A stretch of DNA of 64,000 nt, from the NCBI GenBank assembly GCA_903821605.1, contig CAIJLZ010000004.1, forward strand, positions 248,001 through 312,000, written 5' to 3'. The notes below the pieces were generated by a model. The model had not been told where the DNA came from. It did not search any database and saw nothing but the letters and a program-made list of their open reading frames with translations. A program made the translations under genes and the position numbers. Shown here piece after piece: positions 42,469 through 48,952 of this stretch. Source of the stretch: an uncultured Sphingomonadales bacterium. Its GTDB lineage: Bacteria > Pseudomonadota > Alphaproteobacteria > Sphingomonadales > Sphingomonadaceae. Position 1 is the first letter of the stretch; every line of letters starts with the position of its first letter.

Positions 42469-43254
42469 TCAGCCCGGCATATAGAGTTGTGCAGCCTTGC
42501 CACCATCGACCGGCAGTGCGGTGCCGGTGATGTAGCTGGCGGCGTTGGACAACATGAACACGATTGCTTCAGCCAGTTCTTCAGGCTCGCCCCCGCGCTC
42601 CATCGGAATGGCTTGCGCGGTGCGCGCGGCGATTTCGGGCGCACGGGTGGCAAAATCGGCAGTGGCGGCCGTCTGCACCTGACCCGGCACGATGGCATTG
42701 ACACGAATGCCAAGCGGGGCACCTTCCATCGCGGCGGCGGCCGTGAAGTGGATCAGTGCCGCCTTGGATGCCGAATAGCTGGCCATATTGGGCGCGGCGC
42801 GAATGCCGCAGGTGGATGAGATATTGACGATGGCGCCGCGCTGGCGACCGTTCATGTCTTGCGCCGCCATGACCTTCATCGCCGCCTTGGTGCCGACGAA
42901 CACGGCATCGGCATTGACGGCAAAGTCCTTGCGCCAATGTTCCAGCGTCAGCTTGCGGATCGGCGCATAGTGCACCGACATGGCGTTATTGACCAGCATG
43001 TCGAGCCGACCATAACGCGCGGCGACATCTTCGACCAGCGCCGTGAACGCGGCTTCGTCCGACACGTCGAGTTGGCAGGCTTCAACCTTGCCGACTTGCG
43101 CGATGTCGGCGCGAGCGCTTTCCAGCTTGTCCGCGCGGCGGGCGCAGATCACCACACTGGCGCCGCGTGAGGCCAGCAGCCGTGCGGTGGCGAGGCCGAT
43201 GCCGTCGCTACCACCAGTGATGATGGCCACTTGGCCGGTGAAATTCTGGGACAT
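42469..43254 (-). CDS. SDR oxidoreductase, 261 aa
   Basis: Short-chain dehydrogenase: VAIITGGSDGIGLATARLLASRGASVVICARR (NADP-type Arg), NNAMSVHYAPI instead of NNAG, ISSTCGIRAAPNMASYSASK as the catalytic region and YITGTALPVDGG at the end. The ATG at 43254 was chosen because MSQNFTGQ is the usual N-terminus; a longer in-frame reading upstream runs into the AT-rich regulatory gap. First gene of the minus-strand acyl-CoA dehydrogenase operon, divergent from the HsaA-like monooxygenase. Probably 3-hydroxyacyl-CoA or hydroxysteroid oxidation. Confidence 0.87.
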   Translation of the reverse strand: MSQNFTGQVAIITGGSDGIGLATARLLASRGASVVICARRADKLESARADIAQVGKVEACQLDVSDEAAFTALVEDVAARYGRLDMLVNNAMSVHYAPIRKLTLEHWRKDFAVNADAVFVGTKAAMKVMAAQDMNGRQRGAIVNISSTCGIRAAPNMASYSASKAALIHFTAAAAMEGAPLGIRVNAIVPGQVQTAATADFATRAPEIAARTAQAIPMERGGEPEELAEAIVFMLSNAASYITGTALPVDGGKAAQLYMPG

Positions 43255-43565
43255 GGTCTGGTCTCTCCCCAACGTCGCGCGTGTTTCACGCAGTTGCGCC
43301 GAATCATTGCTAAATGTCAACTTGATGCGTAAAAGCGATATATCTAAAATACGAATAAATGCAAATTACGCCCTTTTTCAGATGGGTTTGCGTGGATGTG
43401 CGCCGAAGCTGGGGCGGCGGGGGGCGAGATGCACCCTGTCATTTTGGGTAATGCGTTGAAATATGGCTTTATGGCCACGCAAGGCGGGCTATAGGTTGCC
43501 AATGATAATTGGATGCGTACAAATCGAATCAATGATGTACGCAAAACTTGGTGGGGAGAATACCA
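43255..43565. promoter_or_regulatory. 311-base divergent control region with motif copies and an inverted repeat
   Basis: No gene is seen. The region separates the SDR operon (minus) from the HsaA-like gene (plus) and is AT-rich relative to its surroundings. It holds GATGCGTAAAAGCGAT (43324-43339), ATCTAAAATACGAA (43342-43355), GCAAATTACGC (43361-43371), and TGCGTAC (43514-43520) repeated inversely as GTACGCA (43537-43543) 16 bases later. The last pair ends 22 bases before the monooxygenase ATG. These resemble the sites at 45875, 47662 and 32756 and fit a two-dimer AsnC-type operator array. Confidence 0.55.
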
Positions 43566-44678
43566 ATGGCGATTTCCGCGTCCACGCTTGAACTGGTGGC
43601 CGTGCGGGCAGGCGAGGGTCGCAAGGCGCGCCGCATCTCGGACGATGTGGTTGCCGCGCTGACCGCGGAGGGGTTTTTCCGCCACTTCACCCCCAAGGCT
43701 TATGGCGGGCGCGAAGGGCGGCCGCAGGACTTTTTTCTGGATCAGATCGCGATTGCAGAACGTGACATGAGCACGGCCTGGGCGATGGGGATCGTGGCGG
43801 TGCATAACTATCAGATCGCCTTGATGGACCCGCGCGCACAGAGCACGTTGTTTGCCGATGGGCCGGACGCGATGGTTTCCAGCTCCTACAATCCTGTGGG
43901 GGCCAAGGCCGAGAAGGTTGATGGCGGGGTCATGCTGTCGGGCCGTTGGGGCTGGTCAAGCGGGTGTCTGCATTGCAATTGGGTGCTCTTGGGCGGGGTC
44001 ATCCCGCAAGAGGGATATCGCACGTTCTTGGTGCCGGCGAAGGATTACCGCATTGAAGATACGTGGAAAACCATGGGGCTTCAGGGCACCGGGTCGAACG
44101 ACATTGTCATCGATACGCCGGTGTTCGTGCCCGATCACATGAGCCACAAGCAGATGGACGGTTTCAATGCGGTGCATAGCCAGCCGCCGGGTGTCTACGA
44201 CCTGCCGTGGGCGCAGGTGTTCATCCGTGTGGTCAACACCAGTGCGATCGGGGCGGTCCGCCACGCGCTGGCGCTGATGCGGGAGCGTGTGGGGCTGGGC
44301 ACCACTGACATGGCTAAGAATCCGGCCGATCCCGATGTGCTTGATCGCATCGCCCGCGCATCCAACCTTGCCGAAGAGGCGGCGGCGGTCATGGTGCGCG
44401 CCTATGACGAGATGGAGGCGGCCAATTGGAAGCCGACGCTGCTTCAGCGCGCCCGCTTCCGGTATCAGGCAAGCTTGGTAGGCGACCGCTGCATCGAGGC
44501 GATGGACCTGTTGATGGACATTGCCGGGGGCCGTTCGGTTTTCGTCGGCAATGCGTTTCAGGATCTGTGGCACGATGTGCGCATGGCGCGCGCGCATGTG
44601 GCGAACAACCCGGTCAGCTTTGCGCGCAATTACGCCAATATGCTGATGGGCGCGGAAAACGCGGACCTGTTTATCTAG
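43566..44678 (+). CDS. HsaA-like flavin-dependent monooxygenase (acyl-CoA dehydrogenase fold), 370 aa
   Basis: Group D flavin monooxygenase with the acyl-CoA dehydrogenase fold, the type of HsaA, which hydroxylates the phenolic A ring of secosteroids with reduced flavin from a partner reductase. Visible family segments are LSGRWGWSSGCLHCNWVLLGG (125-144), WKTMGLQGTGSNDIVIDTPVFVP (167-189) and the C-terminal GGRSVFVGNAFQDLWHDVRMARAHV. The ATG at 43566 with GGGGAGAA upstream is used. No HsaB-like reductase lies nearby. It is transcribed alone from the divergent control region and followed by a strong terminator hairpin. Other hydroxylases of this family are possible. Confidence 0.8.
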   Translation: MAISASTLELVAVRAGEGRKARRISDDVVAALTAEGFFRHFTPKAYGGREGRPQDFFLDQIAIAERDMSTAWAMGIVAVHNYQIALMDPRAQSTLFADGPDAMVSSSYNPVGAKAEKVDGGVMLSGRWGWSSGCLHCNWVLLGGVIPQEGYRTFLVPAKDYRIEDTWKTMGLQGTGSNDIVIDTPVFVPDHMSHKQMDGFNAVHSQPPGVYDLPWAQVFIRVVNTSAIGAVRHALALMRERVGLGTTDMAKNPADPDVLDRIARASNLAEEAAAVMVRAYDEMEAANWKPTLLQRARFRYQASLVGDRCIEAMDLLMDIAGGRSVFVGNAFQDLWHDVRMARAHVANNPVSFARNYANMLMGAENADLFI

Positions 44679-44700
44679 GGTTTGATGCTGCTAAAGGTTG

Positions 44701-44746
44701 GGCAGGCGTCCGAGGGGTTTTGCCTCGGGCGCCTGCCTTTCTTTTA
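44701..44746. terminator. Bidirectional intrinsic terminator
   Basis: GGCAGGCGTCCGAGG (44701-44715), loop GGTTTTG, CCTCGGGCGCCTGCC (44723-44737) forms a 15-base stem with a single G-T wobble, followed by TTTCTTTTA on the plus strand. It sits between the convergent HsaA-like gene and the Rieske gene, whose stop codon lies in the T-run. Confidence 0.88.
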
Positions 44747-45835
44747 TTCCGCCTTGGCGTAATAGCGCGAATACCACTGGCGGAAGTGCGGGATCGGGCC
44801 ATCGCCGTCGCAGATGACCGGGTTGGCTTCAAAACGCATACGGTCCCAGATCACCTTGTCTTGATCAAGCTGCTTGCAAATATCGCGGATGATCGCGCGG
44901 GCAAGGCCAGCAGACGGGCCTTCGGCCTGTGTGCGCGGCTGGCAGAAGCCATAGCGCACCCGCAGCACGTCTTCTTCTACCGGGACGAGGCTGGCGACCA
45001 GCAAGGTATCGCTGATGCCCGAAAAGCGCACCCAGCTTTGCCCCGGACCCATGGTGTCATAGCTGATCAGGCCGTCGACCAAGCCATTGGGGGTGCCCAT
45101 CTGTGCCCGCACATCGGCGCCTCGGCCCCATTCGCCCCAGCGCAGTTCGGCCGCAGGCACATCGGCAGTGCCGTGGATATATTTGAAGTGGGCCACGTCC
45201 ACGCCGTTTTCAGCCATGTTCTGGATCGAGCCATAGACGGTCCATTCGTGCACTTCATAGGGCGTCCAATCCGGATCGCCGACCTCGGCATGAACGGTCA
45301 CGTCCCAAAGCGGGGCGACGCCCTGTGGGTGATACCAAGTCCAAATCCAGCCATTGGCTTCAACGACGTTCCAGGTTTCCAGACATTTGCGCTTTACCTG
45401 CGGCGGGATGGTGCGGGCATAGGGTATCTCCTTCACCACGCCCTCGTCGCCATCATAGCGCCACGCGTGGAAAGGACATTCCAGCAGATTGCCATGCACT
45501 TTGCCGCCATGGCCCATATGTGCGCCAAGGTGTTTGCACCAGGCGTCGGTCACGCGCACGCGATTGTCATCCATCCCGCGCCAGATCACCAGATCCTTGC
45601 CGAAATAGCGCAGCGGCTTGACTTGCCCCGGCGCGACAAAATCGGAAAATTCGATGGCATACCAGCCAAATGGAAAGCCGATGTCGAGTCCGCGTTCGGC
45701 CGGCGTGGGCCTGCCATCAAGCGGGGCGACGCGCCAATCGAAAAGGTCTTGTCCACGCAGCTTTTCAAGCAACTGCCATACCGCCACTGGCGGTGTGCGG
45801 GCGTCTGTCGATATTGGGGCGGGGTTGTTCATCAT
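44744..45835 (-). CDS. KshA-like Rieske oxygenase alpha subunit, 363 aa
   Basis: Paralogue of the 36459 gene along its whole length (both begin TDARTPPVAVWQ-L-x-LRGQD style and share DIGFPFGWY, KPLRYFxKDL, and HMGHGGKVHGNLLECPFHAWRYDGDEG). Rieske ligands are Cys100, His102, Cys120 and His123; the iron site shows ENGVDVAHFKYIHG with Asp213, His216 and His221. Hydroxylation of a steroid-like substrate is expected, needing an external reductase. It is the only gene of its transcript, under an AT-rich region (45836-45990) with motif copies, and ends in the shared terminator. Confidence 0.87.
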   Translation of the reverse strand: MMNNPAPISTDARTPPVAVWQLLEKLRGQDLFDWRVAPLDGRPTPAERGLDIGFPFGWYAIEFSDFVAPGQVKPLRYFGKDLVIWRGMDDNRVRVTDAWCKHLGAHMGHGGKVHGNLLECPFHAWRYDGDEGVVKEIPYARTIPPQVKRKCLETWNVVEANGWIWTWYHPQGVAPLWDVTVHAEVGDPDWTPYEVHEWTVYGSIQNMAENGVDVAHFKYIHGTADVPAAELRWGEWGRGADVRAQMGTPNGLVDGLISYDTMGPGQSWVRFSGISDTLLVASLVPVEEDVLRVRYGFCQPRTQAEGPSAGLARAIIRDICKQLDQDKVIWDRMRFEANPVICDGDGPIPHFRQWYSRYYAKAE

Positions 45836-45990
45836 TGCAGCCTTTCACAAACAATCTGTTGCATAAAGGCTAAGATCTAAAATTGCGGATGCAATTGATC
45901 TTCGTCAAATTGAAGCGACATATGCATAAAAATATGAAGGCAAAAATATGCAAATGGTGTTTTCGTGCTTGCCCCGCCCGGGGTGGTCAA
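45836..45990. promoter_or_regulatory. Control region of the Rieske gene with motif copies
   Basis: AT-rich 155-base gap between the Rieske gene start and the end of the SDR at 45991, both on the minus strand. It contains ATCTAAAATTGCGGAT (45875-45890), TTGCATAAAGGC (45859-45870), ATGCATAAAAATATG (45923-45937) and AAAATATGCAAATGG (45943-45957), variants of the recurrent motif, over about 100 bases upstream of the Rieske ATG at 45835. Likely regulator-binding array plus promoter. Confidence 0.5.
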
Positions 45991-46800
45991 TCAGCTAAAA
46001 TATGCGCCCCCGTTGACGGTGACGGTGCTGCCGGTGGCATAGCTGGCATCGCTGCTCGCCAAGAAGGCGACGGCCCCGGCCACTTCATCCGGACTCGCCA
46101 GCCGCTTGAGCAGGCTGCTGGCGGCGACGGCATCCTTCACCTCTTGCGGCAGAGGGGCGTAGATCGGGGTTTCAGTCGCGCCCGGGTTGACTGCGTTCAC
46201 CCGGATGCCACGCGGTGCCAGTTCGACCGCCATGGCGCGTGTCATGCCGAGAATGGCGGCCTTGGCGGTGCAATAAGGTACCGGCCCGTTGCCAGCGATC
46301 GCGGCGGTGGAGCCGATGTTGATGATCGAACCGCCGGAGTTCTGTTCGGCCATCTGGCGCACGGCGGCACGGCTGCACCGGAACGCGCCGTTCAGCGTGA
46401 CATCCAGCACGCGCGCCCAGCCTGCATCCTCGCAATGGATGGTCTGGTCTACCTGGGTTGACGGATCGGCGGCTTGCGCGGCCTGTGCGGCATAATATTT
46501 GTCCATGCCATCGCCCGGCGCGCTGCCGATGCCTGCGTTATTGACCAGCACGTCAATCCCCCCAAGGGCGGCGGCGACTTGCGCAAAGGCGGCATCGACC
46601 GACGCGCTGCTGGAAACATCACAGGCGACGCCGATGTGCGGCGCATCCAGCACGGCGCCCGCGCGCGCGGCATCGAGATCGAGCACCGCGACGATCGCGC
46701 CTTCGGCGGCGAGGCGGCGGGCGATGGCGGCACCGATCCCCTGTGCGCCGCCGGTGACGACGGCACGCTTGCCCTGCAAGCGGTTGGTCAAAGTGGTCAT
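45991..46800 (-). CDS. SDR oxidoreductase, 269 aa
   Basis: Short-chain dehydrogenase: AVVTGGAQGIGAAIARRLAAEGAIVAVLDLDAARAG (Asp, NAD-type), NNAGIGSAPGDGM followed by an insertion (KYYAAQAAQAADPSTQVDQTIHCEDAG) that is longer than usual, INIGSTAAIAGNGPVPYCTAK and a C-terminal SYATGSTVTVNGGAYFS. The ATG at 46800 lies five bases after the upstream SDR stop, so these two form one operon. The insertion before helix 5 would enlarge the substrate pocket. Specific substrate unknown. Confidence 0.87.
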   Translation of the reverse strand: MTTLTNRLQGKRAVVTGGAQGIGAAIARRLAAEGAIVAVLDLDAARAGAVLDAPHIGVACDVSSSASVDAAFAQVAAALGGIDVLVNNAGIGSAPGDGMDKYYAAQAAQAADPSTQVDQTIHCEDAGWARVLDVTLNGAFRCSRAAVRQMAEQNSGGSIINIGSTAAIAGNGPVPYCTAKAAILGMTRAMAVELAPRGIRVNAVNPGATETPIYAPLPQEVKDAVAASSLLKRLASPDEVAGAVAFLASSDASYATGSTVTVNGGAYFS

Positions 46801-46805
46801 GGCGA

Positions 46806-47597
46806 TTAATCCTCTACTTCGGGGCGCCAAGCGACGCCGTTGATGTGCCCGCCGCCATCGACGTAAAGCGTGTTGCCGGTCATATAGCTGCTGCCTTCGC
46901 TGGCCAAGAATAGCGCGACCGGGCCAACATCTTGCGTCGCATCGCCAAAGCGGCCGACGGGGACCTGGCTGAGAATGGCGTTGGCCATTTCAGGGTTGGC
47001 GTCGAAATAGTCCTTGGCCTGCGGGCTGAGCGCCGACGGGCAGATCACGTTGCAGGTGATGCCGTACGGACCCCATTCGACGGCAGCAGTACGGGTGAGG
47101 GCGCGGATTGCTTCTTTGCTGGCGTTATAGGCCACGGTGAACATATGGGCGTTGACGCCATTGAGTGAGCCGAGATTGATGATGCGGCCATATTTCTGCG
47201 CCTTCATTACCGGGAAAGCGGCGCGCATGGCGCGGAAGGCCGACCAATAGTTGACATCAAGTGACCCGGCCATGTCGGCATCGCTGTGGTTTTCTAGCCG
47301 CTTGGGGAAGCTGCCACCGGCGTTGTTGACGAGAATGTCGAGTCGCCCGAGTTGCTCGACCGCGCGCGCCACCATCGCATCGACGGCGGCGGCGTTCGTC
47401 ACATCGACCCCTTGCGCAAAGGCGCGCACGCCAAAGGTATCCCGCAAATAGGCCGCTTCGCGTTCGGCTTCGTCAAGCCGCCGCTGCGCGATGACTACAT
47501 CGGCTCCGGCGCTGGCAAAAGCGCGTGCGATGCCCTGACCGACGCCTTGACCACCGCCGGTGACAAGTGCGGTGCGACCTTCAAGCTGGCGTTTCAT
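46806..47597 (-). CDS. SDR oxidoreductase, 263 aa
   Basis: Short-chain dehydrogenase: ALVTGGGQGVGQGIARAFASAGADVVIAQRR (NADP-type), NNAGGSFPKRLENHSDADMAGSLDVNYWSAF, INLGSLNGVNAHMFTVAYNASK with Ser/Tyr/Lys, and YMTGNTLYVDGGGHINGVAW. First gene of a two-SDR operon. Its promoter region (47598-47755) carries the clearest copy of the recurrent TGAAAT-CGCAAA motif, 65 bases upstream of the ATG. Both SDRs would supply alcohol/ketone interconversion for the oxygenase products. Confidence 0.88.
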   Translation of the reverse strand: MKRQLEGRTALVTGGGQGVGQGIARAFASAGADVVIAQRRLDEAEREAAYLRDTFGVRAFAQGVDVTNAAAVDAMVARAVEQLGRLDILVNNAGGSFPKRLENHSDADMAGSLDVNYWSAFRAMRAAFPVMKAQKYGRIINLGSLNGVNAHMFTVAYNASKEAIRALTRTAAVEWGPYGITCNVICPSALSPQAKDYFDANPEMANAILSQVPVGRFGDATQDVGPVALFLASEGSSYMTGNTLYVDGGGHINGVAWRPEVED

Positions 47598-47661
47598 CGA
47601 TTGCCCTTCCTCTCCCGTGGCCAGCCATGGGCTGGCGCACCATTGATTTGCGTTGAATTAT

Positions 47662-47681
47662 ATCTTTGAAATTACGCAAAT
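47662..47681. promoter_or_regulatory. Probable AsnC-type operator in front of the two-SDR operon
   Basis: ATCTTTGAAATTACGCAAAT at 47662-47681 is nearly the same as the site at 32756-32775, with one extra base in the middle; TTTGCGTTGAATTA lies just beside it (47647-47660) and could be a second half in inverse orientation. It lies in the 158-base gap between the SDR start (47597) and the AsnC gene end (47756). The remaining part of the gap shows nothing I recognise. Confidence 0.6.
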
Positions 47682-47755
47682 GCAAATGGGAGAGCGGGTT
47701 TATGTGTCGAATCCTGCGTCGGAATCGGCGTTGCACAGCATGGGTGCAAAAATAC

Positions 47756-48244
47756 TCAGTCCTCGTCGGGCACCGCGTCGTACGGGGTGATCTTGGCCAT
47801 GCGGGCATTGTACTTCATCGTCTTGACCGCGATCGAGGTTTCGACATGGTGCACACCGTCGATACTGAGGATCTGGTCCGAGGCGATGTCCACCAGCGTG
47901 TCCAGTTCCTCGATCAGGCACATCGCGGTGATGTTGAACTGGCCCATGGTGATCAGGACGGCGTTGATCTGCGGCAGTTCGCTGATCATGTTGGCGATAT
48001 CGCGCACCTTGTCGACATCGGCCTGCACGTTGATGAACGACAGGCGCGACTTGCGCGCCATTTCAAAGCCGGTGACGGCGGTGAAGACGATCAGGCCATC
48101 TTGCTGCAACCGCTTGATGCGGCCGCGAACGGTGCCTTCGGTCACGCCGAGTTCGGCTGCGATCTTGCGGTTGGAAACCCGCGCATCGCGCGACAGCAGG
48201 TCAATCAACTGGTGGTCCAGCGCATCGAGTGTGGGGGCAGGCAT
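47756..48244 (-). CDS. Lrp/AsnC-family regulator, 162 aa
   Basis: AsnC-type regulator: LDALDHQLIDLLSRDARVSNRKIAAELGVTEGTVRGRIKRLQQDGLIVFTAVTGF (residues 5-60) then a RAM domain (LSFINVQADVDKVRDIANMISELPQINAVLITMGQFNITAMCLIEELDTLVDIAS). The recognition helix matches that of the 39113 regulator, so these two are the same type in the two regulator pairs. The ATG at 48244 starts four bases after the stop of the next AsnC gene. Typical family length. Candidate binder of the AT-rich motif found in the neighbouring gaps. Confidence 0.92.
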   Translation of the reverse strand: MPAPTLDALDHQLIDLLSRDARVSNRKIAAELGVTEGTVRGRIKRLQQDGLIVFTAVTGFEMARKSRLSFINVQADVDKVRDIANMISELPQINAVLITMGQFNITAMCLIEELDTLVDIASDQILSIDGVHHVETSIAVKTMKYNARMAKITPYDAVPDED

Positions 48245-48248
48245 GGGT

Positions 48249-48737
48249 TCAGTTCCTACCTTCGATCGGTGCGACGTTAAACTTGTACTTGATGATATCG
48301 ACGACGATGGCCGGCGTGAGCGCGCGGATGCCGCGCACGGTCGATAGCTTGTCGAGCAGCAGGACCGACAGGTCGTCGAAATCATGAAGCGCGACCAGCA
48401 TGTCGATATCATAGCGTCCGGTCACGAGATGGACCGCAAAAACTTGCGGCAATTCAGCCAATTCCAACGCCACTTCGGATGCTGGACGACCATCGACTTC
48501 CACCGCCACGCGCAGCAGGAAGTTGAAACCATGCGCAGCAAAATCGGAAACGGCGACCACGCGCAGCTGGTTGGCATCCTCCAACCGCTTGATCCGGGTG
48601 GATACAGTCGTGGCTGTTAATCCAAGTTTTTCAGCAATTTGCTGATTATTGGCCCGACCATTAAGCCGGAGCTGTTGGACAATATTCAAGTCTGTAGCAT
48701 CGAAGTTGAACGATTGCGTCATATCACTCGCTGGCAT
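48249..48737 (-). CDS. Lrp/AsnC-family regulator, 162 aa
   Basis: AsnC-type regulator, second type of the pair: FDATDLNIVQQLRLNGRANNQQIAEKLGLTATTVSTRIKRLEDANQLRVVAVSDFAAHGF followed by a RAM domain with LAELPQVFAVHLVTGRYDIDMLVALHDFDDL. It corresponds in position and sequence to the 39676 regulator (both have RVVAxxDF and a VHLxxGRY segment). The ATG at 48737 is used; ATG 48722 is an alternative start. First gene of the regulator operon. The AsnC family senses amino acids or small carboxylates; here perhaps a pathway acid or CoA ester. Confidence 0.9.
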   Translation of the reverse strand: MPASDMTQSFNFDATDLNIVQQLRLNGRANNQQIAEKLGLTATTVSTRIKRLEDANQLRVVAVSDFAAHGFNFLLRVAVEVDGRPASEVALELAELPQVFAVHLVTGRYDIDMLVALHDFDDLSVLLLDKLSTVRGIRALTPAIVVDIIKYKFNVAPIEGRN

Positions 48738-48843
48738 GGAATTGGAATTCCGCCGTAGTTTGCGCATGGAGTGGTCTGGCGTCAACCTCATTGTTTTTGC
48801 CGTTCCGCGCCGCGATAGGCCTGCGCCTGCCGGTGGATGGCAT

Positions 48844-48901
48844 CAGCTATGGGGAGCGTGACCTTGCCCAAATCGATCACGCTCCCTTGATCCCATAGCT
48901 G
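48844..48901. repeat. Long interrupted inverted repeat between OYE and AsnC genes
   Basis: CAGCTATGGGGAGCGTGA (48844-48861) pairs with TCACGCTCC (48877-48885) and, after a six-base bulge, CCATAGCTG (48893-48901). Two nine-base perfect arms separated by a bulge form an extended hairpin in the 215-base gap downstream of the 48953-51091 gene. No T-run follows on the minus strand, so it may be a rho-associated or attenuating structure; function unknown. Confidence 0.5.
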
Positions 48902-48952
48902 CCCATTTTCCTGATTTCCCCGAATATTCTGCTGATTGCCGGGTCAGTATCG

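Noticed and set aside
44426-45880. Plus-strand open frame of about 480 codons opposite the Rieske gene
   Set aside because: It is antisense to a gene with intact Rieske and iron ligands and reads through the terminator hairpin; no recognisable domain.
36459-48737. Recent segmental duplication or transposition of the Rieske/AsnC/acyl-CoA dehydrogenase block
   Set aside because: Paralogues are clearly diverged at protein level, gene order differs, and no insertion sequence or flanking repeat was seen, so an old duplication with rearrangement is more likely than a recent event.
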